37,929 bases of DNA, taken from NCBI GenBank assembly GCA_905215855.1, contig CAJMRT010000016.1, positions 1 through 37,929 on the forward strand, read 5' to 3'. Under the pieces are notes generated by a model that searched no databases, was not told where the DNA came from, and worked only from the letters and a program-made list of their open reading frames with translations. The stretch is from an uncultured bacterium (lineage in GTDB: Bacteria > Bacillota > Clostridia > Oscillospirales > Acutalibacteraceae). The first letter of the stretch is position 1; the number at the start of each line of letters is the position of its first letter. Of this stretch, positions 31,071-37,929 are shown one piece after another. The translations under genes and the position numbers were made by a program.

Positions 31071-32825
31071 ATGGAAAACAACAATGTTATATATGGAATA
31101 AACGGACCTGTTGTTACCGTAAAAAATACCGACAGCTTTGAGATGATGGAAATGGTTCATGTAGGCAAGCAAAAGCTTGTCGGTGAAATCATCGGTATTA
31201 CAGACGACATCACAACTATTCAGGTTTATGAGGAAACAACAGGACTTAAACCGGGCGATCCCGTTGAGGGTACCGGTGCTCCTATGAATGTTCTTCTCGG
31301 CCCCGGTATTATTGATAACATCTTTGACGGTATCGAAAGACCGCTGAAGGCTATTGAAGAAGAAGCTGGTGCGTTTATTAACCGTGGTTCTTCGGTTTCT
31401 GCTCTTGATGACAAGAAGCTGTGGAATGTTACAATGAAGGTTAAAGTCGGTGACAAACTTGAGGGCGGTCAAATTTACGCTACTCTCCCCGAAACTCCTA
31501 TCATTGAACACAGACTTATGGTTCCGCCTGAGCTTTCGGGTGAAGTAGTAAAGGTTAATCCCAACGGCGAGTACAAGCTCTTTGATACTGTTGTTGTAAT
31601 CAAGGATGACGAAGGCGTTGAACACAACCTTACCCTTTGTCAGCAGTGGCCTATCAGAACTTCCCGTCCTGTTAAGGAAAGACTTACATCATCTGTTCCG
31701 CTTATCACGGGTCAGAGAGTTATTGATACTCTCTTCCCTATTGCAAAGGGCGGTACAGCAGCTATTCCGGGCGGTTTCGGTACAGGTAAAACAATGACTC
31801 AGCACCAGCTTGCAAAGTGGTGCGACGCCGATATCATCATCTATGTCGGTTGCGGTGAGCGTGGTAACGAGATGAGCCAGGTTCTTGAGGAATTCTCAGA
31901 GCTTATTGACCCAAAGTCACAGCGTCCTATGACCGACAGAACCGTACTTATCGCCAACACATCAAATATGCCTGTTGCGGCTCGTGAGGCTTCAATTTAC
32001 ACAGGTATTACTCTTGGCGAATATTACAGAGATATGGGTTATCATGTTGCCATGATGGCTGACTCAACATCCCGTTGGGCTGAGGCTCTCCGTGAGATTT
32101 CAGGCCGACTTGAAGAAATGCCTGCCGAAGAAGGTTTCCCTGCGTACCTTCCTTCAAGACTTGCCGAGTTCTATGAGCGTGGCGGTCGTGCCGAGGTTCT
32201 CAGCGGCGGCGAAGGTTCTGTAACACTTATCGGTGCGGTTTCTCCGCAGGGTTCAGACTTCTCTGAGCCTGTAACACAGAACACAAAGCGTTTTACAAGA
32301 TGTTTCTGGGCTCTTGATAAGGCTCTTGCTTATTCAAGACATTATCCCGCAATTAACTGGATGGACAGCTACAGCGAGTATTTTAATGACCTTGATCCGT
32401 GGTTCAGAGAAAATCTCGGCGAGGATTTTATTGAATACAGAAACAGAATAAGCGCACTTTTACAGGAAGAAAGTTCACTTATGGAAATCGTAAAGCTTAT
32501 CGGTTCGGATGTACTCCCCGATGACCAGAAACTTGTAATTGAAACAGCAAGAGTAATTCGTGTCGGTTTCTTACAACAGAACGCTTTCCATGCCGATGAT
32601 ACTTATGTTCCGCTTGAAAAGCAAAAGCTTATGATGAAAACCATACTTCATCTTCATGCCAAAGCTAAGGATATAGTTGCTCAGAATATTCCGCTTTCCA
32701 AGATTCTTAACCTTGGTCTGTTTGATAAGCTTACAAAGATGAAGTATGATATTCCTAACAGCAAGCCTGAAATGTTTGACGATTACATTAAGGAAATTGA
32801 CGAAAAGCTTGCTGCAATTTCTTAA
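31071..32825 (+). CDS. atpA (V-type): V-type ATP synthase catalytic subunit A
   Basis: Catalytic subunit of 584 residues. The N-terminal barrel is followed by the family's non-homologous insertion (about 115-195), then the Walker A GGFGTGKT (234-241). Other marks are CGERGNEMSQVLEEF (catalytic region with the conserved Glu), ADSTSRWAEALREISGRL and a C-terminal helical domain. Each motif is intact, so it should hydrolyse or make ATP. It lies 42 bases after E and 18 before B, with strong ribosome binding sites. Confidence 0.97.
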   Translation: MENNNVIYGINGPVVTVKNTDSFEMMEMVHVGKQKLVGEIIGITDDITTIQVYEETTGLKPGDPVEGTGAPMNVLLGPGIIDNIFDGIERPLKAIEEEAGAFINRGSSVSALDDKKLWNVTMKVKVGDKLEGGQIYATLPETPIIEHRLMVPPELSGEVVKVNPNGEYKLFDTVVVIKDDEGVEHNLTLCQQWPIRTSRPVKERLTSSVPLITGQRVIDTLFPIAKGGTAAIPGGFGTGKTMTQHQLAKWCDADIIIYVGCGERGNEMSQVLEEFSELIDPKSQRPMTDRTVLIANTSNMPVAAREASIYTGITLGEYYRDMGYHVAMMADSTSRWAEALREISGRLEEMPAEEGFPAYLPSRLAEFYERGGRAEVLSGGEGSVTLIGAVSPQGSDFSEPVTQNTKRFTRCFWALDKALAYSRHYPAINWMDSYSEYFNDLDPWFRENLGEDFIEYRNRISALLQEESSLMEIVKLIGSDVLPDDQKLVIETARVIRVGFLQQNAFHADDTYVPLEKQKLMMKTILHLHAKAKDIVAQNIPLSKILNLGLFDKLTKMKYDIPNSKPEMFDDYIKEIDEKLAAIS

Positions 32826-32843
32826 TAAGGAGGGAACGCAATA

Positions 32844-34223
32844 ATGATTATAGATTATGTAGGCGTTAAAGAAATTAACGGCTCTCTTATAGTTATGGAC
32901 GGTGTTAAGGGCGTTTCCAACGAGGAAATTGTTGACATTCGTCTTGATAACGGTACAATGCGTCAGGGTCGTGTCGTTCAGATTGAGGGCGAAAGAATAG
33001 TTGTTCAGGTTTTTGAGGGTACAAGAAGAATCAGCCTTAAAAACACAAGAACAAGACTTACAGGTCATCCTATGGAGATGCCTCTTTCCCCTGAAATTAT
33101 CGGCCGTGTACTTGACGGTGCGGGCAAACCTATTGACGGACTCGGAGATATTTTCCCTGTTAAAAAGGCTAATATCAACGGTACTCCTATCAACCCTGTT
33201 TCCCGTGTTTATCCTAAAAACTACATCAACACTGGTATTTCAACCATTGATACGCTTATGACTCTTATCAGAGGTCAGAAGCTGCCTATCTTCTCCGGCT
33301 CAGGTATGAAACATAACGACCTTGCCGTTCAGATTGTAAGACAGGCTAAAATCAGCGGCGCAAACAGCTCTAACTTCGGTGTTGTATTTGCCGCAATGGG
33401 TGTTCAGAAGGATGTTGCAGAATACTTTAAGAAGAGCTTTGAAGAAAGCGGCGTACTTTCAAGAGTTGTAATGCTTTTGAACCTTTCAAACGATCCTATC
33501 ATTGAAAGAACTCTTACACCGAGATGTGCTCTTACAATTGCTGAATATCTTGCATTTGAGCTTGATATGCACATTCTCGTTATTATGACCGATATGACAT
33601 CTTATGCCGAGGCTCTTCGTGAGTTCTCGTCATCAAAAGGTGAAATTCCGGGCAGAAAGGGTTACCCCGGCTATCTTTATTCTGACCTTGCATCACTTTA
33701 TGAGCGTGCAGGTATGATTAAAGGTCACAACGGTTCTGTTACACAGATTCCGATTTTGACAATGCCTAACGACGATATTACTCATCCTATCCCCGACCTT
33801 ACAGGTTACATTACAGAGGGACAGATTGTTCTTGACCGTTCACTTCAGGGACAGGGACTGTATCCGCCTGTTAATGTTCTTCCTTCCCTTTCCCGTCTTA
33901 TGAAGGACGGTATCGGTGAGGGTTACACAAGAGCCGATCACCAGCCTCTTGCAAACCAGCTTTTCGCTTCTTATGCAAAGGTAATTGATGCAAGATCGCT
34001 TGCATCTGTTATCGGTGAAGAGGAGCTTTCTCCTACTGATAAGAAGTACATTGAGTTTGGCAGATTGTTTGAATCAAAGTTCGTTAATCAGGGCTTTAAT
34101 GAAAACAGAAGTATTGAACAGAGTCTTGACCTTGGTTGGGAATTGCTTTCAACATTGCCGAGAGCAGAACTTGACCGTGTTGACGATGCTTTGCTTGATC
34201 AGTACTATAAGGGTGACAAATAA
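32844..34223 (+). CDS. atpB (V-type): V-type ATP synthase regulatory subunit B
   Basis: Non-catalytic hexamer subunit of 459 residues, usual length. The P-loop is degenerate as expected (LPIFSGSGMKHNDLA instead of G-x4-GKT), while FAAMGV, MTDMTSYAEALREFSSSK and GRKGYPGYLYSDLA are strongly conserved B-subunit segments. GGAGGG lies about 10 bases before ATG 32844. Codon use matches the neighbouring A subunit. Confidence 0.97.
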   Translation: MIIDYVGVKEINGSLIVMDGVKGVSNEEIVDIRLDNGTMRQGRVVQIEGERIVVQVFEGTRRISLKNTRTRLTGHPMEMPLSPEIIGRVLDGAGKPIDGLGDIFPVKKANINGTPINPVSRVYPKNYINTGISTIDTLMTLIRGQKLPIFSGSGMKHNDLAVQIVRQAKISGANSSNFGVVFAAMGVQKDVAEYFKKSFEESGVLSRVVMLLNLSNDPIIERTLTPRCALTIAEYLAFELDMHILVIMTDMTSYAEALREFSSSKGEIPGRKGYPGYLYSDLASLYERAGMIKGHNGSVTQIPILTMPNDDITHPIPDLTGYITEGQIVLDRSLQGQGLYPPVNVLPSLSRLMKDGIGEGYTRADHQPLANQLFASYAKVIDARSLASVIGEEELSPTDKKYIEFGRLFESKFVNQGFNENRSIEQSLDLGWELLSTLPRAELDRVDDALLDQYYKGDK

Positions 34224-34251
34224 TCGTTTGAAGAAAGGAGTGTGAGCATTT

Positions 34252-34914
34252 ATGGCAGTACAGACAGTACCTACCAAGGGTAATCTTATGAATACTAAGA
34301 AATCCCTTGCACTCGCCAAAAACGGCTATGAACTGTTGGACAGAAAGCGTAACATTCTCATCAGAGAAATGATGACGCTTATCGACCATGCAAACGCAAT
34401 CCAGCAGAAAATTGATGACGCTTATGCAGAGGCTTACACAGCACTTCAAACGGCAAATGTTACCAACGGCTTTTGTGAAGATATTTCTAACGCTATTCCC
34501 TATGAGAACGGCTTGAAGCTTGATTCAAGAAGTGTTATGGGTGTTGAAATTCCGATTCTCACTATTGAGGAACGAGAGGATCATAACTACCTACACTACG
34601 GTCTGCGCACAACAAATTCGGCAATTGATAAGGTTTATACGAAATTTACCGAAGTTAAAAATCTTACAGTTGAGCTTGCCGAGATTGAGAACAGCGTTTA
34701 CCGCCTTGCCGATTCAATCAAGAAAACTCAGAAACGAGCAAATGCTCTGAAGAACATTATGATTCCCCGTTTTGAGGAAACAGTTAAGTTCATTTCAGAT
34801 GCTCTTGATGAAAAGGATCGTGAGGAATTCAGCCGACTCAAGGTAATCAAGAAGAAAAAGCAAAAAGATGCTGCTTTGAAAAAAGCTAAAGAATTAAGTG
34901 CTGAAAGCGCATAA
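34252..34914 (+). CDS. atpD (V-type): V-type ATP synthase subunit D (central shaft)
   Basis: Rotor shaft subunit of 220 residues. The N- and C-terminal long helices form the antiparallel coiled coil (GNLMNTKKSLALAKNGYELL near the start; RVALKNIMIPRFE-like RANALKNIMIPRFEETVKF near 165-183) and the C-terminus is Lys rich. It is the last gene of the ATPase operon and a strong terminator follows 7 bases after its stop. AAAGGAG lies about 9 bases before the ATG. Confidence 0.94.
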   Translation: MAVQTVPTKGNLMNTKKSLALAKNGYELLDRKRNILIREMMTLIDHANAIQQKIDDAYAEAYTALQTANVTNGFCEDISNAIPYENGLKLDSRSVMGVEIPILTIEEREDHNYLHYGLRTTNSAIDKVYTKFTEVKNLTVELAEIENSVYRLADSIKKTQKRANALKNIMIPRFEETVKFISDALDEKDREEFSRLKVIKKKKQKDAALKKAKELSAESA

Positions 34915-34920
34915 ATTATC

Positions 34921-34950
34921 AGCCCGACCGTAATTTGGTCGGGCTGTTTT
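34921..34950 (+). terminator. Terminator of the V-ATPase operon
   Basis: A 9-bp GC-rich stem (AGCCCGACC, 34921-34929, with GGTCGGGCT, 34937-34945) is followed by GTTTT. Confidence 0.92.
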
Positions 34951-34966
34951 AATGTGTCAACGTAAT

Positions 34967-35003
34967 AAAACGGATTGGCATTTTTATTGAGCCAATCCGT
35001 TTT
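34967..35003 (-). terminator. Terminator overlapping the end of the small membrane-protein gene
   Basis: A perfect 13-bp stem (34967-34979 with 34991-35003, core CGGATTGGC) lies on the minus strand with its upstream arm inside the last codons of the 35439 gene and the TAA stop in the loop. A run of T bases within the second arm completes a rho-independent signal. Confidence 0.75.
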
Positions 35004-35439
35004 GTTTTAGATGTTGTTTCTTTTTTGTTCGGTATTTTATAAATACCGAAACAATACATTCTGCAAAAACAACTATTGCAATCCCTGAAATAAGGTAGGC
35101 AAACATACCAAATGATGCCTTTGCCATAACAATTCCAAGTATGTCCGTTCCCTGTTTTATTGGTACGCTTATGCTGTTAATTGATTGATACGCCCAACAC
35201 CATGCGATAATACCGTTGATAATGTTGGATACAGCAAGCACAGTAATAACAGTACCGTATATTTTCATTTTCTTTATGTTGTGATGAAATATAAATACAA
35301 ACAAAAGCTGTGCTAACAAGAGAATAAAAAATACAATCGAATTTCTTATAACAGGTATTTGGGTCAGTAAAGACGAAAGTGCCGAAAAAATAAAAAGAAC
35401 AGTTAAAAATATTTCACTTATTTTCATATTCCACTTCAC
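34984..35439 (-). CDS. Small multi-pass membrane protein, unknown function
   Basis: Not recognised. The protein has 151 residues with four hydrophobic segments (about 8-27, 33-54, 60-82 and 108-133) and a basic C-terminus (RTKKKQHLKQ). No catalytic motif is seen. The GTG start overlaps the stop of the preceding gene by 4 bases (GTGA), implying coupled translation; ATG 35427 with a weak site is an alternative. It forms a two-gene unit with a secreted single-span protein, so the two may interact in the membrane (inference). Confidence 0.7.
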   Translation of the reverse strand: MKWNMKISEIFLTVLFIFSALSSLLTQIPVIRNSIVFFILLLAQLLFVFIFHHNIKKMKIYGTVITVLAVSNIINGIIAWCWAYQSINSISVPIKQGTDILGIVMAKASFGMFAYLISGIAIVVFAECIVSVFIKYRTKKKQHLKQNGLAQ

Positions 35440-35759
35440 TTTCGGTCAAGTTTTCTTCTGTGCATTTTCTCTTTTGTCTTTGTACCCTTTACTTTGAAGA
35501 TAATCAGGTATCCTGCAAGAAGTGCGAGGAATGTTGTCTGAGTATAAAACAAAGCGTAATCTTCGCTTGAAAAGCCGTTGCCGTGCTTTACGGGCTTATC
35601 CTCGGGCTTTTCTGTGGGAATAGGCTCAATGCCGTCATAATTACCCGAAATCACCGCCTCATCGGGCGAAGACGCCGCAGATACACTTACACAAAAGGCT
35701 GATGAAAAAGTCATCAGAACAGCCATTAACAAGGTGATTATAAATTTAGTCTTTTTCAT
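35436..35759 (-). CDS. Small secreted membrane-anchored protein, unknown function
   Basis: Not recognised. The protein has 107 residues: a signal peptide (MKKTKFIITLLMAVLMTFSS, probable cleavage near SVSAA-S), a short acidic/Pro-rich extracellular part (about 30-70; EPIPTEKPEDKPVKHG), one membrane span (about 74-91) and a very basic cytoplasmic tail (KTKEKMHRRKLDRK). This gives a type I orientation. AAAGGG lies 8 bases before ATG 35759 and the promoter at 35804-35832 lies upstream. It is co-transcribed with the four-span gene. Confidence 0.72.
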   Translation of the reverse strand: MKKTKFIITLLMAVLMTFSSAFCVSVSAASSPDEAVISGNYDGIEPIPTEKPEDKPVKHGNGFSSEDYALFYTQTTFLALLAGYLIIFKVKGTKTKEKMHRRKLDRK

Positions 35760-35803
35760 AATATTTCCCTTTGTAAAAATTAAGATTTTAAATAACTACA
35801 GTT

Positions 35804-35832
35804 ATTGTATCACAAGAGAAATATATATGCAA
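35804..35832 (-). promoter_or_regulatory. Promoter of the small membrane-protein pair
   Basis: On the minus strand TTGCAT (35832-35827), a 17-base spacer and TACAAT (35809-35804). An inverted repeat AATAAC-TACA-GTTATT (35791-35806) covers the end of the -10 box and the start site. Confidence 0.55.
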
Positions 35833-35883
35833 CTGCTCTTTATTCTTCTGTCCAAACCTCTTTTGCCATATATTTATTTTAAT

Positions 35884-37644
35884 TTATTTAATCAAAGCGA
35901 CTGCATCTTCTGCAATCTGTTCGGGTGTAAGGCGGTTTTCTTTGAGGACATCGGCAGGATTATATCTGTCAAGGAATTCCTTTTTAAGACCGAAATTGAT
36001 AACCTTTACATCTGACGGACCGTAGAAACGGGCAATCTTCTCACCAAAACCACCGTCAAGCACTCCGTCTTCAAGTGTCACAACAACATCATGGTCTTTT
36101 TTGAGGCTTTCAAGAAGTTCTGTGTCAACGCCTGTAATGTAGTAAGGATTGATAAAAGTAGGTGCTGTACCTGTTTTTTCTTCAATAAGCTTTGCAGCCT
36201 GTTCGCCCATTCCATAGAATGAACCGAGTGCGATTACGGCAATCTTACCGCCCTGCTGAGCAACCTCATATTTATTAAGTTCTGCAAAATTCTTTGTGCA
36301 AGGCTTGCCTGTTGAAACAAGTTCTGCAACAGGAACACGGATTGCAACAGGGTAATCGCTCTGCTCAATACTCCAATCGAGAACTGCAAGGTAATCTTCT
36401 TTGGTCGTAGGAGCGATATAAACAAGGTTAGGAATGTTTGAAATCATGGGAATATCAAAAATTCCGAGGTGTGTAACATCTGTCATACCGTTTACAGATG
36501 CAGTCTGTACAAGGATTGTTGCAGGGTTTGAATCAATGCACAAGTCCTGTGAAAGCTGATCGTAGGTTCTCTGGATAAATGAGCTGTAAACATTGAATAC
36601 GGGCTTGCCGCCATTCTTTGCGATAGCAGATGCCATTGCAACGGCTGTCTGTTCTGCGATGCCTACATCAAGAAACTGTCTGCCGAATGCTTTTCTCTCA
36701 TCAGGAGTAAAGCCGTAAAGTGCGGGAGTGCCGGCTGTAATCGCCACAACTGACTTGTCAGACTTCATCTTATTTCTAAGATAATCTGTTGTAATTGAGC
36801 TGTAGTCCTCCTCATCAGGGAAATTAACAGTAGTTTTGCCTGTTTCAATATCAAACGGCATACACCAATGCCAGCTTTCTTTGTCGGTTTCAGCAGGCTT
36901 ATAACCTTTACCTTTAAGAGTGTTAATATGAACAACAACAGGATGATCAATATCTTTTACAGACTTAAAAGCCTTGATAAGCTCTTCAATATTGTTGCCG
37001 TCCTTGACATATACATAATCAAGCCCCATTGACTTGAAAAGATTACATTCAGCCTTGCCGTCTGTGTCACGAAGAAGTTTGAGATTTTTATAAAGTCCGC
37101 CGTGATTTTCTGCAATAGACATTTGGTTATCATTTGCTATAATAATCAGGTTTGAATCCATTTCACCGGCAACATTAAAGCCTTCAAGAGCCTCACCGCC
37201 GCTGATTGAGCCGTCACCGATGAGTGCAATAACATTGCCCTTGCCGTTTGTTACATCTCTGCCCCTTGCAAGCCCGCAGGCAAGGCTGACAGAGGTTGAT
37301 GTGTGACCGACAGTAAACATATCGTGTTCGCTCTCTATGGGGCTTGTATAGCCTGTTACATCATCGTAATGCTCCTGTGCAATATATGCCTCTTTTCTGC
37401 CTGTAAGGATTTTATGCGGATATGACTGGTGTGAAACATCAAACACAAACTTGTCCTGTGGTGAATCAAATACATAATGAAGGGCAATTGTTGCCTCTAC
37501 AATACCGAAATTCGGGCCGAAATGACCGCCGTGAACACTTGCACGGTGAAGTAAAGCGTCACGCATCTCTGATGCAAGAGCGTTAAGTTCATCAATACTG
37601 AGTTTCTTAACATCCTGCGGTCCGTTTATTTTTTCAATATACAT
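35884..37644 (-). CDS. Short DXS-like transketolase-family enzyme
   Basis: Thiamine-diphosphate enzyme of 586 residues, annotated in relatives as 1-deoxy-D-xylulose-5-phosphate synthase but shorter than E. coli DXS (about 620). Present: HGGHFGPNFG and FDVSHQSYPHKILTGR near the start, the thiamine motif GDGSISGG...NDNQMS, the catalytic glutamate in DVGIAEQ, and QRTYDQL. The conserved DXS segment DRAG-x-x-G-x-DG-x-TH is replaced here by QTASVNGMTDVTH, keeping the His but not the preceding Asp and DRAG. Function as true DXS is therefore uncertain. ATG 37644 follows AAGGAG by 11 bases; a TTG at 37653 is too close to that site. It is monocistronic. Confidence 0.83.
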   Translation of the reverse strand: MYIEKINGPQDVKKLSIDELNALASEMRDALLHRASVHGGHFGPNFGIVEATIALHYVFDSPQDKFVFDVSHQSYPHKILTGRKEAYIAQEHYDDVTGYTSPIESEHDMFTVGHTSTSVSLACGLARGRDVTNGKGNVIALIGDGSISGGEALEGFNVAGEMDSNLIIIANDNQMSIAENHGGLYKNLKLLRDTDGKAECNLFKSMGLDYVYVKDGNNIEELIKAFKSVKDIDHPVVVHINTLKGKGYKPAETDKESWHWCMPFDIETGKTTVNFPDEEDYSSITTDYLRNKMKSDKSVVAITAGTPALYGFTPDERKAFGRQFLDVGIAEQTAVAMASAIAKNGGKPVFNVYSSFIQRTYDQLSQDLCIDSNPATILVQTASVNGMTDVTHLGIFDIPMISNIPNLVYIAPTTKEDYLAVLDWSIEQSDYPVAIRVPVAELVSTGKPCTKNFAELNKYEVAQQGGKIAVIALGSFYGMGEQAAKLIEEKTGTAPTFINPYYITGVDTELLESLKKDHDVVVTLEDGVLDGGFGEKIARFYGPSDVKVINFGLKKEFLDRYNPADVLKENRLTPEQIAEDAVALIK

Positions 37645-37710
37645 CGTAATCAAAGCTCCTTATCATATAAATTTTAAATATAAATCAGAGATATTTCTCT
37701 TTGGCTATAT

Positions 37711-37739
37711 TATATAACCTCAAGCTAACTTTAGGTCAA
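37711..37739 (-). promoter_or_regulatory. Promoter of the DXS-like gene
   Basis: On the minus strand TTGACC (37739-37734), with TATATA at a 17-base spacing (37716-37711) or TATAAT at 19 (37714-37709). It lies about 65 bases upstream of the start. Confidence 0.65.
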
Positions 37740-37828
37740 GAGTATTTTTAAAAAATTTATCTTTTGCATTCTTTTTTATGTATATCGTTACAACGCAATA
37801 GCATAACCCTCGAAAGGTAACTATAATT

Positions 37829-37864
37829 GAAACAGGCACTTACATAATTGCAAGTGCCTGTTTC
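37829..37864 (-). terminator. Terminator-like hairpin after tRNA-Gln(TTG)
   Basis: A perfect 13-bp stem (GAAACAGGCACTT, 37829-37841, with 37852-37864) begins one base after the encoded CCA of the tRNA. The tail is only modestly T rich, so it may instead be a processing stem. Confidence 0.7.
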
Positions 37865-37865
37865 A

Positions 37866-37929
37866 TGGCTGAGCCGGCGGGATTCGAACCCACGGGTGAC
37901 GGAGTCAAAGTCCGTTGCCTTACCGCTTG
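37866..37929 (-). tRNA. tRNA-Gln(TTG), partial
   Basis: The 3' part of a tRNA on the minus strand, cut by the window end. Visible are part of the D arm (CAAGCGGTAAGGC), anticodon stem ACGGA/TCCGT with loop CTTTGAC (anticodon TTG), T arm GTGGG-TTCGAAT-CCCGC, acceptor 3' strand CGGCTCA, discriminator G and CCA. The missing 5' end should read TGAGCCG. Confidence 0.92.

Noticed and set aside
37770..37820. 15-codon frame on the minus strand before the DXS-like gene (MLLRCNDIHKKECKR)
   Set aside because: It has a GAGGG site but is too short to support, lies upstream of the mapped promoter region and shows no recognisable feature.
1..37929. CRISPR array, prophage, insertion sequence or other mobile element
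   Set aside because: No regularly spaced repeats, transposase, integrase or phage genes were seen; inverted repeats found are local to promoters and terminators.

Overview
The window looks like chromosomal core sequence from a low-GC, gut-type Firmicute of the Ruminococcaceae/Oscillospiraceae sort. This is an inference from gene content: a V/A-type ATPase operon, the DnaD/DnaI replication-initiation pair, the ACT-DUF711 pair, a TSCPD protein, a DUF4358 lipoprotein, a COG4100 methionine-gamma-lyase-like protein and AGGAGG-type ribosome binding sites throughout. I saw no phage, transposase, CRISPR array, rRNA or other plainly mobile DNA.

Layout. 1-1856 (-): a TarI/IspD-type cytidylyltransferase, an SDR epimerase/dehydratase and the first codons of a third gene, probably one operon for a nucleotide-activated polyol or sugar. 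2060-3566 (+): a CPBP membrane protease overlapping tadA. 3632-9141 (-): a five-gene run murD, two M42 aminopeptidases, a GNAT acetyltransferase and a COG4100 PLP enzyme, divergent from a MocR-type PLP regulator (9294-10658 +). 10703-15674 (-): a 21-cysteine protein of unknown role behind a leader hairpin, a class-C-type serine hydrolase lipoprotein, a PcrA/UvrD helicase and a DUF4358 lipoprotein. 15740-15922 (-): tRNA-Pro(CGG) and tRNA-Gln(CTG). 16084-18183 (-): a DnaD-domain protein and a DnaI/DnaC-type helicase loader. 18457-18711 (+): a TSCPD protein. 18713-18832 (-): a possible 39-residue membrane peptide. 18917-21280 (-): prfB and a cofactor-independent phosphoglycerate mutase family member. 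21477-23442 (+): a prokaryotic RING-finger membrane protein and galU, followed by a candidate small RNA. 23580-24401 (-): a PHP phosphoesterase. 24560-34914 (+): ACT protein, DUF711 protein and nine V-type ATPase subunits (H/G, C, I, K, F, E, A, B, D), apparently one long transcription unit. 34984-35759 (-): two small membrane proteins. 35884-37644 (-): a short, divergent DXS-like thiamine enzyme. 37866-end (-): partial tRNA-Gln(TTG).

Most genes are housekeeping. The less explained material lies in the gaps and in a few orphan proteins. The main items are: an inverted repeat that would bury the Shine-Dalgarno of the Cys-rich gene; direct repeats just downstream of the murD promoter opposite the MocR gene; two different palindromes at the two divergent start sites between prfB and the RING gene; a promoter-terminator pair after galU; a structured region upstream of dnaD; and a DXS-like enzyme lacking part of the DXS signature. 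No stretch over about 300 bases lacks a gene; the largest gaps (1857-2059, 18184-18456, 21281-21476, 37645-37865) hold the promoters, hairpins and terminators listed. I could not demonstrate a wholly new system. Protein assignments rest on recognised motifs, and all promoter, terminator and RNA calls were made by eye.
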